In this document: positions 57,343-64,000 of the stretch, in pieces | How the letters are laid out: each line of letters starts with the position of its first letter | Position numbering within the stretch: position 1 is the stretch's first letter | From: Nocardia amamiensis | GTDB taxonomy: Bacteria > Actinomycetota > Actinomycetes > Mycobacteriales > Mycobacteriaceae | NCBI RefSeq assembly: GCF_015477605.1 | Contig: NZ_JADLQX010000011.1 | Location: forward strand, 170,151-234,150 | Direction of reading: 5' to 3' | Length of the DNA: 64,000 nt | Program-made: the position numbers and the translations under genes | Notes under the pieces: model-generated | The model's input: only the letters and a program-made list of their open reading frames with translations | What the model was told of the DNA's origin: nothing | The model's database searches: none

Positions 57343-58236
57343 TCAGTACAGTGCGGCGGCGAGCTTACGGCGCGCGGACACGACGAACGGCTCGGCCTGG
57401 TCGAACAGCTCGAACAGTTCCAGCAGGCGCGTGCGCGCCTTCGTGCGCTCGTCGCCCGCCGTGCGCTTGACGACCTCGATCAGCCGGTCGAACGCCGCCT
57501 CCGGTCGCTGCTGGAACAGCTCCAGGTCGGCGGCGTCGATCGCGGCGTCGACATTCGACGGGTCGGCGTCCGCGGTCGCGATGGCCCCCTCCGGAAGCTC
57601 CTGCGCGCGGGCGAGGAACCGCAGCTGGCGCAGCGCGCCCTTGGCCTCCTCGTTCGCCGGCTCGGCGGCGAGGATGGCCTCGTAGGCCGCCTCCGCGCCA
57701 GCCAGGTCACCCTGCTCCAGCGCGGCCTCGGCCGCCGCGAAACGCGGGTCCTCGGCCGGCTGCTGTGGCTGTCCACCGCCCTCCAGCTTGCCCGCCACCG
57801 CGTCGACCACCGCGTCCAGCCACTGCCGGACCTGCGGCTCCGGCTGCGCGCCCTCGAAGTCGGCCAACGGCTGCCCGGCCGCGATCGCGATCACCGTGGG
57901 GATGCCCTGCACCCGCAGCGCCTGCGCGATGCGCATGTTGGCCTCGGCCTCGACGGTGGCAAGGTCCCAGGCGCCGCCGTCGGCGGCCACCAGACGCTCC
58001 AGCGTCCGGACCAGTTCGACGCTGCCCGGGCTGCGCTGCGAGTACAGCACGACCACCACGGGCACCTGCATCGAGCGACGCAGGACCTTGGTCTCGAAAT
58101 CGGCCTCGGACACCGCGTAGTCGCCGGCCGCACCGCCCGCGCCACTCGCGGGCTGCTTCAGGCTGGACAGATCGACCGCGCCGGACATGGCGGCGGCGAC
58201 AGCGGGCGAAGGACGGCGTGCGGCTGGTCGATTCAC
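57343..58236 (-). CDS. YbbN/CnoX-type co-chaperone with thioredoxin-like domain lacking CxxC (Rv1324 homologue)
   Basis: This 297-residue protein has an N-terminal thioredoxin-like domain (about 40-150), recognisable from VPVVVVLYSQRSPGSVELVR and VQGIPTVIAIAAGQPLADFE. The redox site, normally WCGPC, reads SQRSPGS (66-72), so it cannot do thiol exchange. A C-terminal TPR region (about 165-297) follows. This two-part build is that of YbbN/CnoX, which protects proteins and hands them to chaperones. It starts with a GTG at 58236 and lies between a DUF3817 gene and lysE. Confidence 0.9.
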   Translation of the reverse strand: MNRPAARRPSPAVAAAMSGAVDLSSLKQPASGAGGAAGDYAVSEADFETKVLRRSMQVPVVVVLYSQRSPGSVELVRTLERLVAADGGAWDLATVEAEANMRIAQALRVQGIPTVIAIAAGQPLADFEGAQPEPQVRQWLDAVVDAVAGKLEGGGQPQQPAEDPRFAAAEAALEQGDLAGAEAAYEAILAAEPANEEAKGALRQLRFLARAQELPEGAIATADADPSNVDAAIDAADLELFQQRPEAAFDRLIEVVKRTAGDERTKARTRLLELFELFDQAEPFVVSARRKLAAALY

Positions 58237-58249
58237 AACGTCCAGTTTG

Positions 58250-58618
58250 TCACGACGTGGCCGACGCGGGCGCCGCGGACTCGGCCGAAATACCGTTGCT
58301 CAGCTCACCCAGCTGACCCGAACGCACCGCCCAGACCTCGAACAGCACCGTGCAGAACGGCGGAATGCTCGATATCAGCGCGAGGATGGTGGTCTTGGCG
58401 CTCCAGCGCAGCTCGCGCGCCGCCACGATGGCGATGAGAACGAACACCACGAACACGATTCCGTGCGTCATGCCGAACACCTTGACCGGCCACATCACCG
58501 GCTCGGGAATCCGCTTGAACACCATGCCGATGATCAGCAGCAGCCAGGAGATCGCCTCCAGCACCGCGACGAAACGGAAACGCTTGGCCACAGTGCTCAG
58601 GTCGAAGACATTGCCCAT
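58250..58618 (-). CDS. DUF3817 membrane protein, second copy
   Basis: This 122-residue protein has three transmembrane helices with the DUF3817 core RFRFVAVLEAISWLLLIIGM, PVKVFGMTHGIVFVVFVLIA and a last helix ending FEVWAVRSG. It is a paralogue of the protein at 33523-33888, with the same layout but only moderate similarity. It lies 13 bp before the YbbN-like gene on the same strand, so they are probably co-transcribed. Function unknown. Confidence 0.9.
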   Translation of the reverse strand: MGNVFDLSTVAKRFRFVAVLEAISWLLLIIGMVFKRIPEPVMWPVKVFGMTHGIVFVVFVLIAIVAARELRWSAKTTILALISSIPPFCTVLFEVWAVRSGQLGELSNGISAESAAPASATS

Positions 58619-58702
58619 GCGCCCCATTGTGCCGGATGCACTACATCCCGTCGTAGTTGAACGGATCACACCCGGACACAGCGGGACCTCGCATGCCCCG
58701 CG

Positions 58703-59881
58703 TCAGACGCGGACGATCAGCGCGTCACCCTGACCGCCGCCACCGCAGAGTGCGGCCGCGCCGACACCGCCCCCGCGGCGCTTCAGCTCCAGCACCAGGT
58801 GCAGCAGGATGCGCGCACCCGACATGCCCAGCGGGTGGCCGATGGCGATGGCGCCGCCGTTGACGTTCACCTTCTCCGGGTCGATGCCCAGCTTGCGAGT
58901 GGAAGCGATGCCGACCGCGGCGAACGCCTCGTTGATCTCCACCAAGTCCAGCTCGGCGGGCGAAATGCCCTCGCGGGCGCAGGCCTTGGCGATGGCGTCG
59001 GCGGGCTGGTCCTGCAGGGTCGAGTCGGGGCCCGCGACCACGCCTGCCGCGCCGATCTCGGCGATCCAGCTCAGACCGAGCGACTGCGCCTTCTCCTTGC
59101 TCATCACCACGACCGCGGCCGCGCCGTCGGAGATCTGTGAGGCGGTGCCCGCGGTGATCGTGCCGTCCTTGCGGAACGCTGGGCGCAACTTGGCCAGCGA
59201 CTCGGCCGTGGTGTCGGCGCGGATGCCCTCGTCGCTGGTCACCAGCACCGGATCGCCCTTGCGCTGCGGCACCGCGACCGGGACCACCTCGTCGTCGAAG
59301 ACGCCGTTCTTCCACGCGGCCGCCGCACGCTGGTGCGAGGCCGCCGCGAACGCGTCCTGATCCGCTCGGCTGACCGGCTCGCTGTCGTTGCGCTGCTCGG
59401 TGAGCGCGCCCATCGCCTGGTCGGTGAAGATGTCGTGCAGGCCGTCGTAGGCCATGTGGTCGCGCAGCGTCACGTCGCCGTATTTGAAGCCTTCGCGGCT
59501 CTTTTCGAGCAGATGCGGCGCCTGGCTCATGGACTCCTGGCCGCCCGCGACGACGATCTCGTACTCTCCGGCCCGGATCAACTGGTCGGCGAGGGCGATC
59601 GCGTTGATGCCGGACAGGCAGACCTTGTTCAACGTCAGCGCGGGCACGTCCATGGGAATGCCCGCGGCCGCCGCCGCCTGGCGGGCGGGAATCTGGCCTG
59701 CGCCTGCCGTGAGCACCTGACCCATGATCACGTAGTCGACCTGGTCGGGCGCGACGCCGCCCTTCTCCAGCGCCGCCTTGATGGCGAAACCGCCCAAATC
59801 GGAGCCGCTGAAGTCCTTCAGACCCCCGAGCAGCCGGCCGACCGGGGTACGCGCACCGGAGACGATCACGGAAGTGGTCAC
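58703..59881 (-). CDS. Acetyl-CoA C-acetyltransferase (FadA4/Rv1323 homologue)
   Basis: This 392-residue thiolase condenses or cleaves acetoacetyl-CoA. It has the nucleophile Cys88 in LTLNKVCLSGINAIALA, the motif NVNGGAIAIGHPLGMSGARI and the second Cys in ALCGGGGQGDALIVRV, all at the standard positions. It is conserved next to methylmalonyl-CoA epimerase, here divergent across 120 bp, as in M. tuberculosis. Confidence 0.95.
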   Translation of the reverse strand: MTTSVIVSGARTPVGRLLGGLKDFSGSDLGGFAIKAALEKGGVAPDQVDYVIMGQVLTAGAGQIPARQAAAAAGIPMDVPALTLNKVCLSGINAIALADQLIRAGEYEIVVAGGQESMSQAPHLLEKSREGFKYGDVTLRDHMAYDGLHDIFTDQAMGALTEQRNDSEPVSRADQDAFAAASHQRAAAAWKNGVFDDEVVPVAVPQRKGDPVLVTSDEGIRADTTAESLAKLRPAFRKDGTITAGTASQISDGAAAVVVMSKEKAQSLGLSWIAEIGAAGVVAGPDSTLQDQPADAIAKACAREGISPAELDLVEINEAFAAVGIASTRKLGIDPEKVNVNGGAIAIGHPLGMSGARILLHLVLELKRRGGGVGAAALCGGGGQGDALIVRV

Positions 59882-60001
59882 GACGAGCCTCGCATTCGTA
59901 GATCTGCCCGCGCCTACCCGCGGCGCGAGAGCAAGTTTTCCTACTCAACGGTAGCGGGTCCGGCTCACGCGTCCTGGGCCAGGTCGCGCTACGTTCGACT
60001 G

Positions 60002-60475
60002 GTGAGCACCGTTACGGATCAGTCATCTTTCATCCCCGCGGACTACGTGACCGCGGTCGACCACGTCGGCATCGCGGTGCCCGACCTGGATGCCGCGGTG
60101 GCCTGGTACGCCGAGAACCTCGGCATGGTGGAGACCCATCGCGAGGTCAACGAGTCGCAGGGCGTGCACGAGGCCATGCTGTCGCTGCCCGGCGCACCGG
60201 ACCGAGCGACCGCCCTGCAATTGCTGGCGCCGCTCAACGCGGAGTCCACCATCGCGAAGTTCATCGACCGCAGCGGCCCGGGCTTGCAGCAACTGGCCTA
60301 CCGGGTGACCGACATCGACGCCGTCTCCGCGTACCTCCGTGCCAAGGGGCTGCGTTTGCTGTACGAAGCTCCACGGCCCGGAACGGCCGATTCCCGCATC
60401 AATTTCATCCACCCGAAGGATGCTGGCGGTGTGCTGATCGAGTTGGTCGAACCGAACGCGAATGTTACGCACTAG
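60002..60475 (+). CDS. mce: Methylmalonyl-CoA epimerase
   Basis: This 157-residue vicinal-oxygen-chelate fold enzyme interconverts (R)- and (S)-methylmalonyl-CoA. The metal-binding pattern is visible: His in AVDHVGIAVPDLDAAVAWYA, His/Glu in VHEAMLSLPGAPDR and Glu in GGVLIELVEPN, with QQLAYRVTDIDAVSAYLRAKG. The GTG at 60002 gives the usual start. It corresponds to Rv1322A and lies between the thiolase and the coiled-coil gene. Confidence 0.93.
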   Translation: MSTVTDQSSFIPADYVTAVDHVGIAVPDLDAAVAWYAENLGMVETHREVNESQGVHEAMLSLPGAPDRATALQLLAPLNAESTIAKFIDRSGPGLQQLAYRVTDIDAVSAYLRAKGLRLLYEAPRPGTADSRINFIHPKDAGGVLIELVEPNANVTH

Positions 60476-60561
60476 TATCAAGGTCAGGTCGAGAAAACTC
60501 GTCGGAATGACATTCGCAGTCGAGTCACCATCGGGTGTCCTCAGGCTGTAGTTTGTGTGCC

Positions 60562-61563
60562 ATGTCGTCACCCGAGTCCGATCGCAATCGCTTCGTTGCA
60601 CTGCCCTTCACCGTTGTGCGCAAGGGTTATGCGCAAGACGAGGTGCGTAATTACTTCGACCGCTTCGACGCGGAACTGAGAGTCACCGCCACCGACCGCG
60701 ATGCCGCTGCGGCACAAGCACGTAACCTCGCAAGCCAGCTGGAAGACGCGCGCGACGAGATCGACGAACTCCGCAAGGAGGTCGACCGACTCTCGGTGCC
60801 GCCCACCACCGCGGAAGGCATGTCCGACCGCATTTCCCGCATGCTGCGCCTGGCCTCCGACGAGGCGTCCGAGGTCCGTGCCCTGGCGCAGGCCGAGGCA
60901 GCGGAAATGGTGTCGATCGCCGAGCAGCAGGCCACCGAGATGCGTGGCAAGTACGAGTCGCTGCTCGCCGAGACCAAGGAGAAGCGCGAGGCGCTCGAAA
61001 TCGAATTCGAGCAGACCCTCGCGAACGCACGCACCGAGTCCGCCAAGATCATCGAGGCCGCCCAGGCCGAGGCCGACCGCATCGCGAAGGAAGCCGACGC
61101 GAAGCGCAAGGCCACCCAGCAGGACTTCGAGGCCACCATGGCCGAGCGTCGCACCAAGCTCACCCGCGCGATGGAAGAGCTGGAGGCCACCAGCCGCGCC
61201 GAGGCCGCCCAGCGGATCAAGGACGCCACCGACGAGGCCAACCGCCTCATCACCTCCGCCACCCAGACCTCCGAGCGCAAGATCGCGCACGCGAAGGAAC
61301 TGGCCGAGGAGATGCGCGTGCTGCGCGGTCGCGTGCTCGCCCAGCTGCTCGGTATCCGCGGTCAGCTCGACTCGGTGCCCGCGATGCTCGCCGCGGTCAA
61401 CCGGGAAAGCGAACTGCTGGACGGCGTTCCGGATCAGCGCAAGTCGATCGGCGGCGGCACCAAGTCGGTCACCGGCTCGCGTCAGAAGGCGATCCCCGAG
61501 GTCGCCACTGAGGACGACGAGATCGACTCGGACGAGCGCGAGAGCGCCGACATCAGCAACTGA
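60562..61563 (+). CDS. DivIVA-domain coiled-coil protein
   Basis: This 333-residue protein starts with the DivIVA-type membrane-targeting motif (FTVVRKGYAQDEVRNYFDRF). A continuous coiled coil follows (about 40-270), rich in Ala, Glu, Lys and Arg with a heptad pattern, then a disordered acidic tail (EDDEIDSDERESADISN). This is the build of polar-growth or cytoskeletal coiled-coil proteins of actinobacteria (Wag31, FilP, RsmP); which one it matches best cannot be decided by eye. M. tuberculosis has no such gene in this place. It is followed by a textbook terminator. Confidence 0.85.
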   Translation: MSSPESDRNRFVALPFTVVRKGYAQDEVRNYFDRFDAELRVTATDRDAAAAQARNLASQLEDARDEIDELRKEVDRLSVPPTTAEGMSDRISRMLRLASDEASEVRALAQAEAAEMVSIAEQQATEMRGKYESLLAETKEKREALEIEFEQTLANARTESAKIIEAAQAEADRIAKEADAKRKATQQDFEATMAERRTKLTRAMEELEATSRAEAAQRIKDATDEANRLITSATQTSERKIAHAKELAEEMRVLRGRVLAQLLGIRGQLDSVPAMLAAVNRESELLDGVPDQRKSIGGGTKSVTGSRQKAIPEVATEDDEIDSDERESADISN

Positions 61564-61974
61564 CGTCGGGCCACGGCGACTGAAGCAGCACCAACCGAAT
61601 TCACCGAAGGCCGCCCCGCACCGGGGCGGCCTTCCCTAATTCCAAGACCTCCACGTCCGCAACGACTATCGCGGCAGCGAGAACCCACGCGTCAGGCTCT
61701 CCGCCGACCGGCGGAGAGGTCCGGCATAGTCGATTGCCGCGAGCTGCCGGTCAGCGTGCCGCTTGCGCCCCCGGGTACAGCGCGGTTGCGCAGTTCAACG
61801 TTGTGCCGACGGCAGCGTGCAGACACCCACCGGTGCCTCGACCGGATAGTGCTCGCTGTCCAGGCCATCGCGCTCGGGTTCAGCTGAGCCTCGAAAAGCA
61901 GTCCGGGAGCGCACATCCGGCCGATCAGCGGCGCTCCGCTACTCCCGGAAGCCTGTTGCTGGTCTTCTGGCGCG
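61564..61974. other. 411-bp spacer with a strong terminator, otherwise no supported gene
   Basis: The stretch contains the terminator at 61607-61633 near its left end. A minus-strand frame covering much of the rest is low-complexity (Arg/Ser/Pro/Thr) and overlaps the real Rv1322-type gene, so I do not call it. Confidence 0.5.
61607..61633 (+). terminator. Perfect 12-bp rho-independent type hairpin
   Basis: AAGGCCGCCCCG pairs exactly with CGGGGCGGCCTT around a 3-nt loop, 43 nt after the coiled-coil gene, followed by CCCTAATT. The AAGG/CCTT ends are typical of strong actinobacterial terminators. Confidence 0.9.
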
Positions 61975-62274
61975 TCAGGACCAGCGCCGGGTGATTCTGC
62001 GTGTTCGGCGAGCGTTCCAGCATCCACGGTGCCAGTGTCTGCGATCGTCCTCGCCGCCGTCGGCGGGCCAGGCGACAATGTGGGCGACCCCGGGCGCGAT
62101 CTCGTGGTCGCAGCCGGGGCAGCGGTAGGTCTTGATCGCACGGGTGCCTGGGATCGTGCGGACAACGTACGTCTCGTCACCGTCCGGTCCCGCCTCCATG
62201 CGACCGAACACGCCCCCGAGCGGTGCCCGCGAGCGATCAGCGTGGCGATCCGAACGCGGCTTCCGGCGGGGCAT
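61975..62274 (-). CDS. Zinc-ribbon-like small protein (Rv1322 homologue)
   Basis: This 99-residue basic protein contains a candidate zinc site: Cys52 and Cys55 in YRCPGCDHEI, then His80 or His82 and Cys85 in RRHWHRGCWNARR. The central GVAHIVAWPADGG fits Rv1322, a conserved neighbour of nucS in mycolic-acid bacteria. It may bind nucleic acid, as the high Arg content suggests, but this is not shown. It lies 44 bp after nucS on the same strand, so it may act with it. Confidence 0.85.
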   Translation of the reverse strand: MPRRKPRSDRHADRSRAPLGGVFGRMEAGPDGDETYVVRTIPGTRAIKTYRCPGCDHEIAPGVAHIVAWPADGGEDDRRHWHRGCWNARRTRRITRRWS

Positions 62275-62318
62275 GCGCCAAGCCTATTACCCGCTCGCGG
62301 GCCGTCCGTACCCCGGCT

Positions 62319-63008
62319 TCAGAACAGGCGGAATTCGTTGCTCTCCGTGCCGCGTAGAGCGTCGTAATCGAGGGTGAGACAGCGGATGCCGCGATCCTCG
62401 GCGAGCGTGCGGGCTTGCGGTTTGATCTGCTGGGCCGCGAAAACGCCGGTGACCGGGGCCAGCAGCGGGTCGCGGTTGAGCAGCTCCAGGTAACGGGTGA
62501 GCTGTTCGACGCCGTCGATCTCGCCGCGTCGTTTGATCTCGACCGCGACCGTGCCGCCGTCGGCGTCCCGGCACAGCAGGTCCACCGGTCCGATCGCGGT
62601 CATGTACTCGCGGCGGATGAGTGTGTAGCCCGCGCCCAGCGTCTGCACGTGCTCGGCGAGCAGCTCCTGCAGGTGGGCCTCCACCCCGTCCTTCACCAGG
62701 CCCGGATCGACGCCCAGCTCATGCGAGGAGTCGTGCTCGAAGTCCTCGATGGTGATGCGAAGTTCTTCCCCGGCCTTGTTCGAGACCACCCACAGTGCCT
62801 TCGCGCCCTCCGGGAGCGGGGTGTCGCCGTTGCGTTCCTCCAGCCAGCACGGCGGGCTCATCCAGTTCAGCGGCTTGTAGGAGCCGCCGTCGGAGTGCAC
62901 GAGCACCGAGCCGTCCGCTTTCATCAGTAGCAGCCTGCGGGCCATCGGAAGATGGGCGGTGAGTCGCCCTACGTAGTCGACCTGGCAGCGAGCAATCACT
63001 AGGCGCAC
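62319..63008 (-). CDS. nucS: Mismatch-specific endonuclease NucS/EndoMS
   Basis: This 229-residue enzyme carries out the MutS/MutL-independent mismatch repair of actinobacteria and archaea. It has an N-terminal DNA-binding domain (VDYVGRLTAHLPMARRLLLM, DGGSYKPLNWMSPPCW) and a C-terminal RecB-like nuclease with GPVDLLCRDADGGTVAVEIKRR (Asp, Glu, Lys of the PD-(D/E)xK site) and GVEQLTRYLELLNRD. Length matches M. tuberculosis Rv1321 (226 aa). A GTG at 63008 is the start. In mycobacteria it also lies near the rRNA operon. Confidence 0.96.
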   Translation of the reverse strand: MRLVIARCQVDYVGRLTAHLPMARRLLLMKADGSVLVHSDGGSYKPLNWMSPPCWLEERNGDTPLPEGAKALWVVSNKAGEELRITIEDFEHDSSHELGVDPGLVKDGVEAHLQELLAEHVQTLGAGYTLIRREYMTAIGPVDLLCRDADGGTVAVEIKRRGEIDGVEQLTRYLELLNRDPLLAPVTGVFAAQQIKPQARTLAEDRGIRCLTLDYDALRGTESNEFRLF

Positions 63009-63045
63009 CCAAGCACTGTAGGTGAGCGCCCAAATGCCGTTGCGG

Positions 63046-63777
63046 TCAGCCCATCAGCAGCATCGCCGCGAGGAGCGCGCTCACGACGAGCAGCGCGATT
63101 TCGACCTGGGTGAGCCTGCGCCGGGCGATTGTTCTCGCGCGAATCATGAAGATGCCGGAGGCCGTCCCGATGATGAACGCCACGAGGTGACCGACGTGGG
63201 TGAAAGTCTGCCCGAGCAGTACACCCCCGATGGCAACGGCCGACCACGCTGTGGTCCAAGCGATCCGCCGCCGCTGCGGCACGGCCGCGACCAGTGCGCC
63301 CACCAGCGCCATGGCGCCGTAGCTGATGCCGACGTCTTCGGCCCAACGGACGCTCCCTGGAACCCACCCAGCTTCTACGCCCAACCACAAACCGGCCGCC
63401 ACAAGCAACGTGGCGCCGATGTGACCGGCCAGGAAGACGCCGACCAAATGCACTGCACCGAAACGGAGTTCCGCAAGGGCGAGCAAACCGGCGAGCAATG
63501 GGATGATGACCCAGGCTCCCGCGACGTCACCGATCACGAACGCGCTGGACAGCAGCGTTCCGATTCGACCACTCAGGAGGTTGTGCAGATTGGTACTCGC
63601 GTGCAGCACCATCCGCGTCTGCGCGGAGTCACTGAGCACGGAGAAAACCGCCGAGACCGCGATCAGCGCCGCCACATAACCGGCCGTCGCGGGCAATCTC
63701 TGCCGCCACCAACGCGATTGCGCCTGCGTGCGGGGATCGAGCGGCGCCGAGGCGTTCGGCGTCGGCGCGACGACCAT
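63046..63777 (-). CDS. Rhomboid-like membrane protein (Rhomboid_2 type)
   Basis: This 243-residue protein has six transmembrane helices. The motif DVGISYGAMALVGAL could carry a nucleophilic Ser, and THVGHLVAFIIGTASGI in the next helix the His, as in the Rhomboid_2 group found in Nocardia and Streptomyces; the classic GASG is absent, so activity is uncertain. The ATG at 63777 has GGAGG at 5 nt; an upstream in-frame start is less likely. It is the second rhomboid-like gene in the window. It lies between nucS and the rRNA operon terminator. Confidence 0.8.
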   Translation of the reverse strand: MVVAPTPNASAPLDPRTQAQSRWWRQRLPATAGYVAALIAVSAVFSVLSDSAQTRMVLHASTNLHNLLSGRIGTLLSSAFVIGDVAGAWVIIPLLAGLLALAELRFGAVHLVGVFLAGHIGATLLVAAGLWLGVEAGWVPGSVRWAEDVGISYGAMALVGALVAAVPQRRRIAWTTAWSAVAIGGVLLGQTFTHVGHLVAFIIGTASGIFMIRARTIARRRLTQVEIALLVVSALLAAMLLMG

Positions 63778-63854
63778 ATCTACCTCCATCGTCCGCAGGA
63801 TAACCCTGCTCCGTAGCCGTCGCGGCGTTCTGCCGAGACTTTCGCCCATATACG

Positions 63855-63889
63855 ACGAAAGGCCCTCGACATGGTCGAGGGCCTTTCGT
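63855..63889 (-). terminator. Terminator of the rRNA operon
   Basis: A perfect 16-bp stem (A plus CGAAAGGCCCTCGAC, loop ATG on the plus strand, GTCGAGGGCCTTTCG plus T) lies just past the 3' end of the 5S gene. Size, GC content and position are those of a strong rrn terminator; it also protects the rhomboid-like gene from read-through. Confidence 0.92.
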
Positions 63890-63895
63890 GAAGGA

Positions 63896-64000
63896 TGTTC
63901 CGGCGGTGTCCTACTCTCCCACACCCTGTCGAGTGCAGTACCATCGGCGCTGGCAGGCTTAGCTTCCGGGTTCGGAATGGGACCGGGCGTTTCCCTGCCG
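63896..64000 (-). rRNA. rrf: 5S ribosomal RNA, 5' end outside window
   Basis: On the minus strand the sequence reads GGCAGGGAAACGCCCGGTCC, CATTCCGAACCCGGAAGCTA and so on to GGTGTGGGAGAGTAGGACAC then CGCCGGA, the full 3' part of an actinobacterial 5S rRNA. About 15 bases at the 5' end are cut by the window edge; the 23S gene must lie beyond it. The exact 3' end is estimated from the known conserved end. Confidence 0.95.

Noticed and set aside
61692..62180. Minus-strand frame of 162 codons overlapping the Rv1322-type gene.
   Set aside because: Low-complexity composition, overlap with a conserved gene in another frame and no family pattern.
1..64000. Search for CRISPR arrays, complete insertion sequences, tRNA genes and prophage structural genes.
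   Set aside because: None seen. The only mobile-element trace is the deleted serine recombinase at 17238-17434, and the only RNA gene is the 5S rRNA at the right edge.

Overview
The window is high-GC actinobacterial DNA, most likely from Nocardia or a close mycolic-acid relative. The second half follows, almost gene for gene, the Mycobacterium tuberculosis block Rv1343c to Rv1321 (lprD, DUF3817, rdgB, rphA, Rv1339, rhomboid, cysM-cysO-mec, Rv1333, Rv1332, clpS, pncB, dinG, glgP, glgE-glgB, Rv1324, fadA4, mce epimerase, Rv1322, nucS). The window then runs into the 3' end of a ribosomal RNA operon (5S on the minus strand). The first half, about 1-32.9 kb, has no such order and is accessory: regulators, oxidoreductases, small membrane proteins and several gene remnants.

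Layout. 1-1.9 kb: two overlapping genes of unknown function, the first cut by the window edge. 1.9-4.4 kb: a nitroreductase remnant, a two-component system and a hemophore-like secreted protein. 4.4-7.1 kb: a divergent Baeyer-Villiger monooxygenase/AraC pair resembling mymA-virS. 7.2-11.6 kb: a UvrD-like helicase coupled to a 24-codon ORF, a VIT1-family transporter, CsbD, DUF6131 and other small proteins. 11.7-17.2 kb: a P450 with an unusual I-helix, an XRE/ImmA-IrrE/DUF6545 operon, a DUF418 membrane protein, an OhrR-like MarR regulator and DUF5313. 17.2-18.8 kb: a serine-recombinase remnant and a lower-GC orphan gene, then an intact F420-type nitroreductase. 19.2-28.4 kb: PhoU, homocysteine methyltransferase, an ECF sigma factor with a C-terminal extension, haloalkane dehalogenase, an HNH lipoprotein, an NTF2-like/XRE pair, LysR, a FAD monooxygenase and PadR. 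28.5-32.9 kb: a deleted MFS pump, a group 2 sigma factor, two TetR regulators and an SDR.

33-64 kb is core. Four groups work together: sulfur delivery (cysM, cysO, mec); NAD salvage (pncA makes nicotinate, pncB uses it); alpha-glucan metabolism (glgE polymerises maltose-1-phosphate, glgB branches, glgP degrades); and acyl-CoA metabolism (thiolase, methylmalonyl-CoA epimerase). Genome maintenance is represented by rdgB, dinG and nucS. Departures from the mycobacterial order are the absence of murI next to the rhomboid gene, pncA inserted between pncB and dinG, and an insertion of ridA, doxX, a purine permease and a secreted Ig-like protein around glgP.

The most interesting signals are a three-copy intergenic repeat that always lies in the same orientation relative to transcription and 27-102 nt before a start codon, the XRE/metalloprotease/membrane-protein operon, and a set of perfect hairpins and operator-like palindromes. 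Assignments rest on reading motifs and recalled family features; no database search was run.
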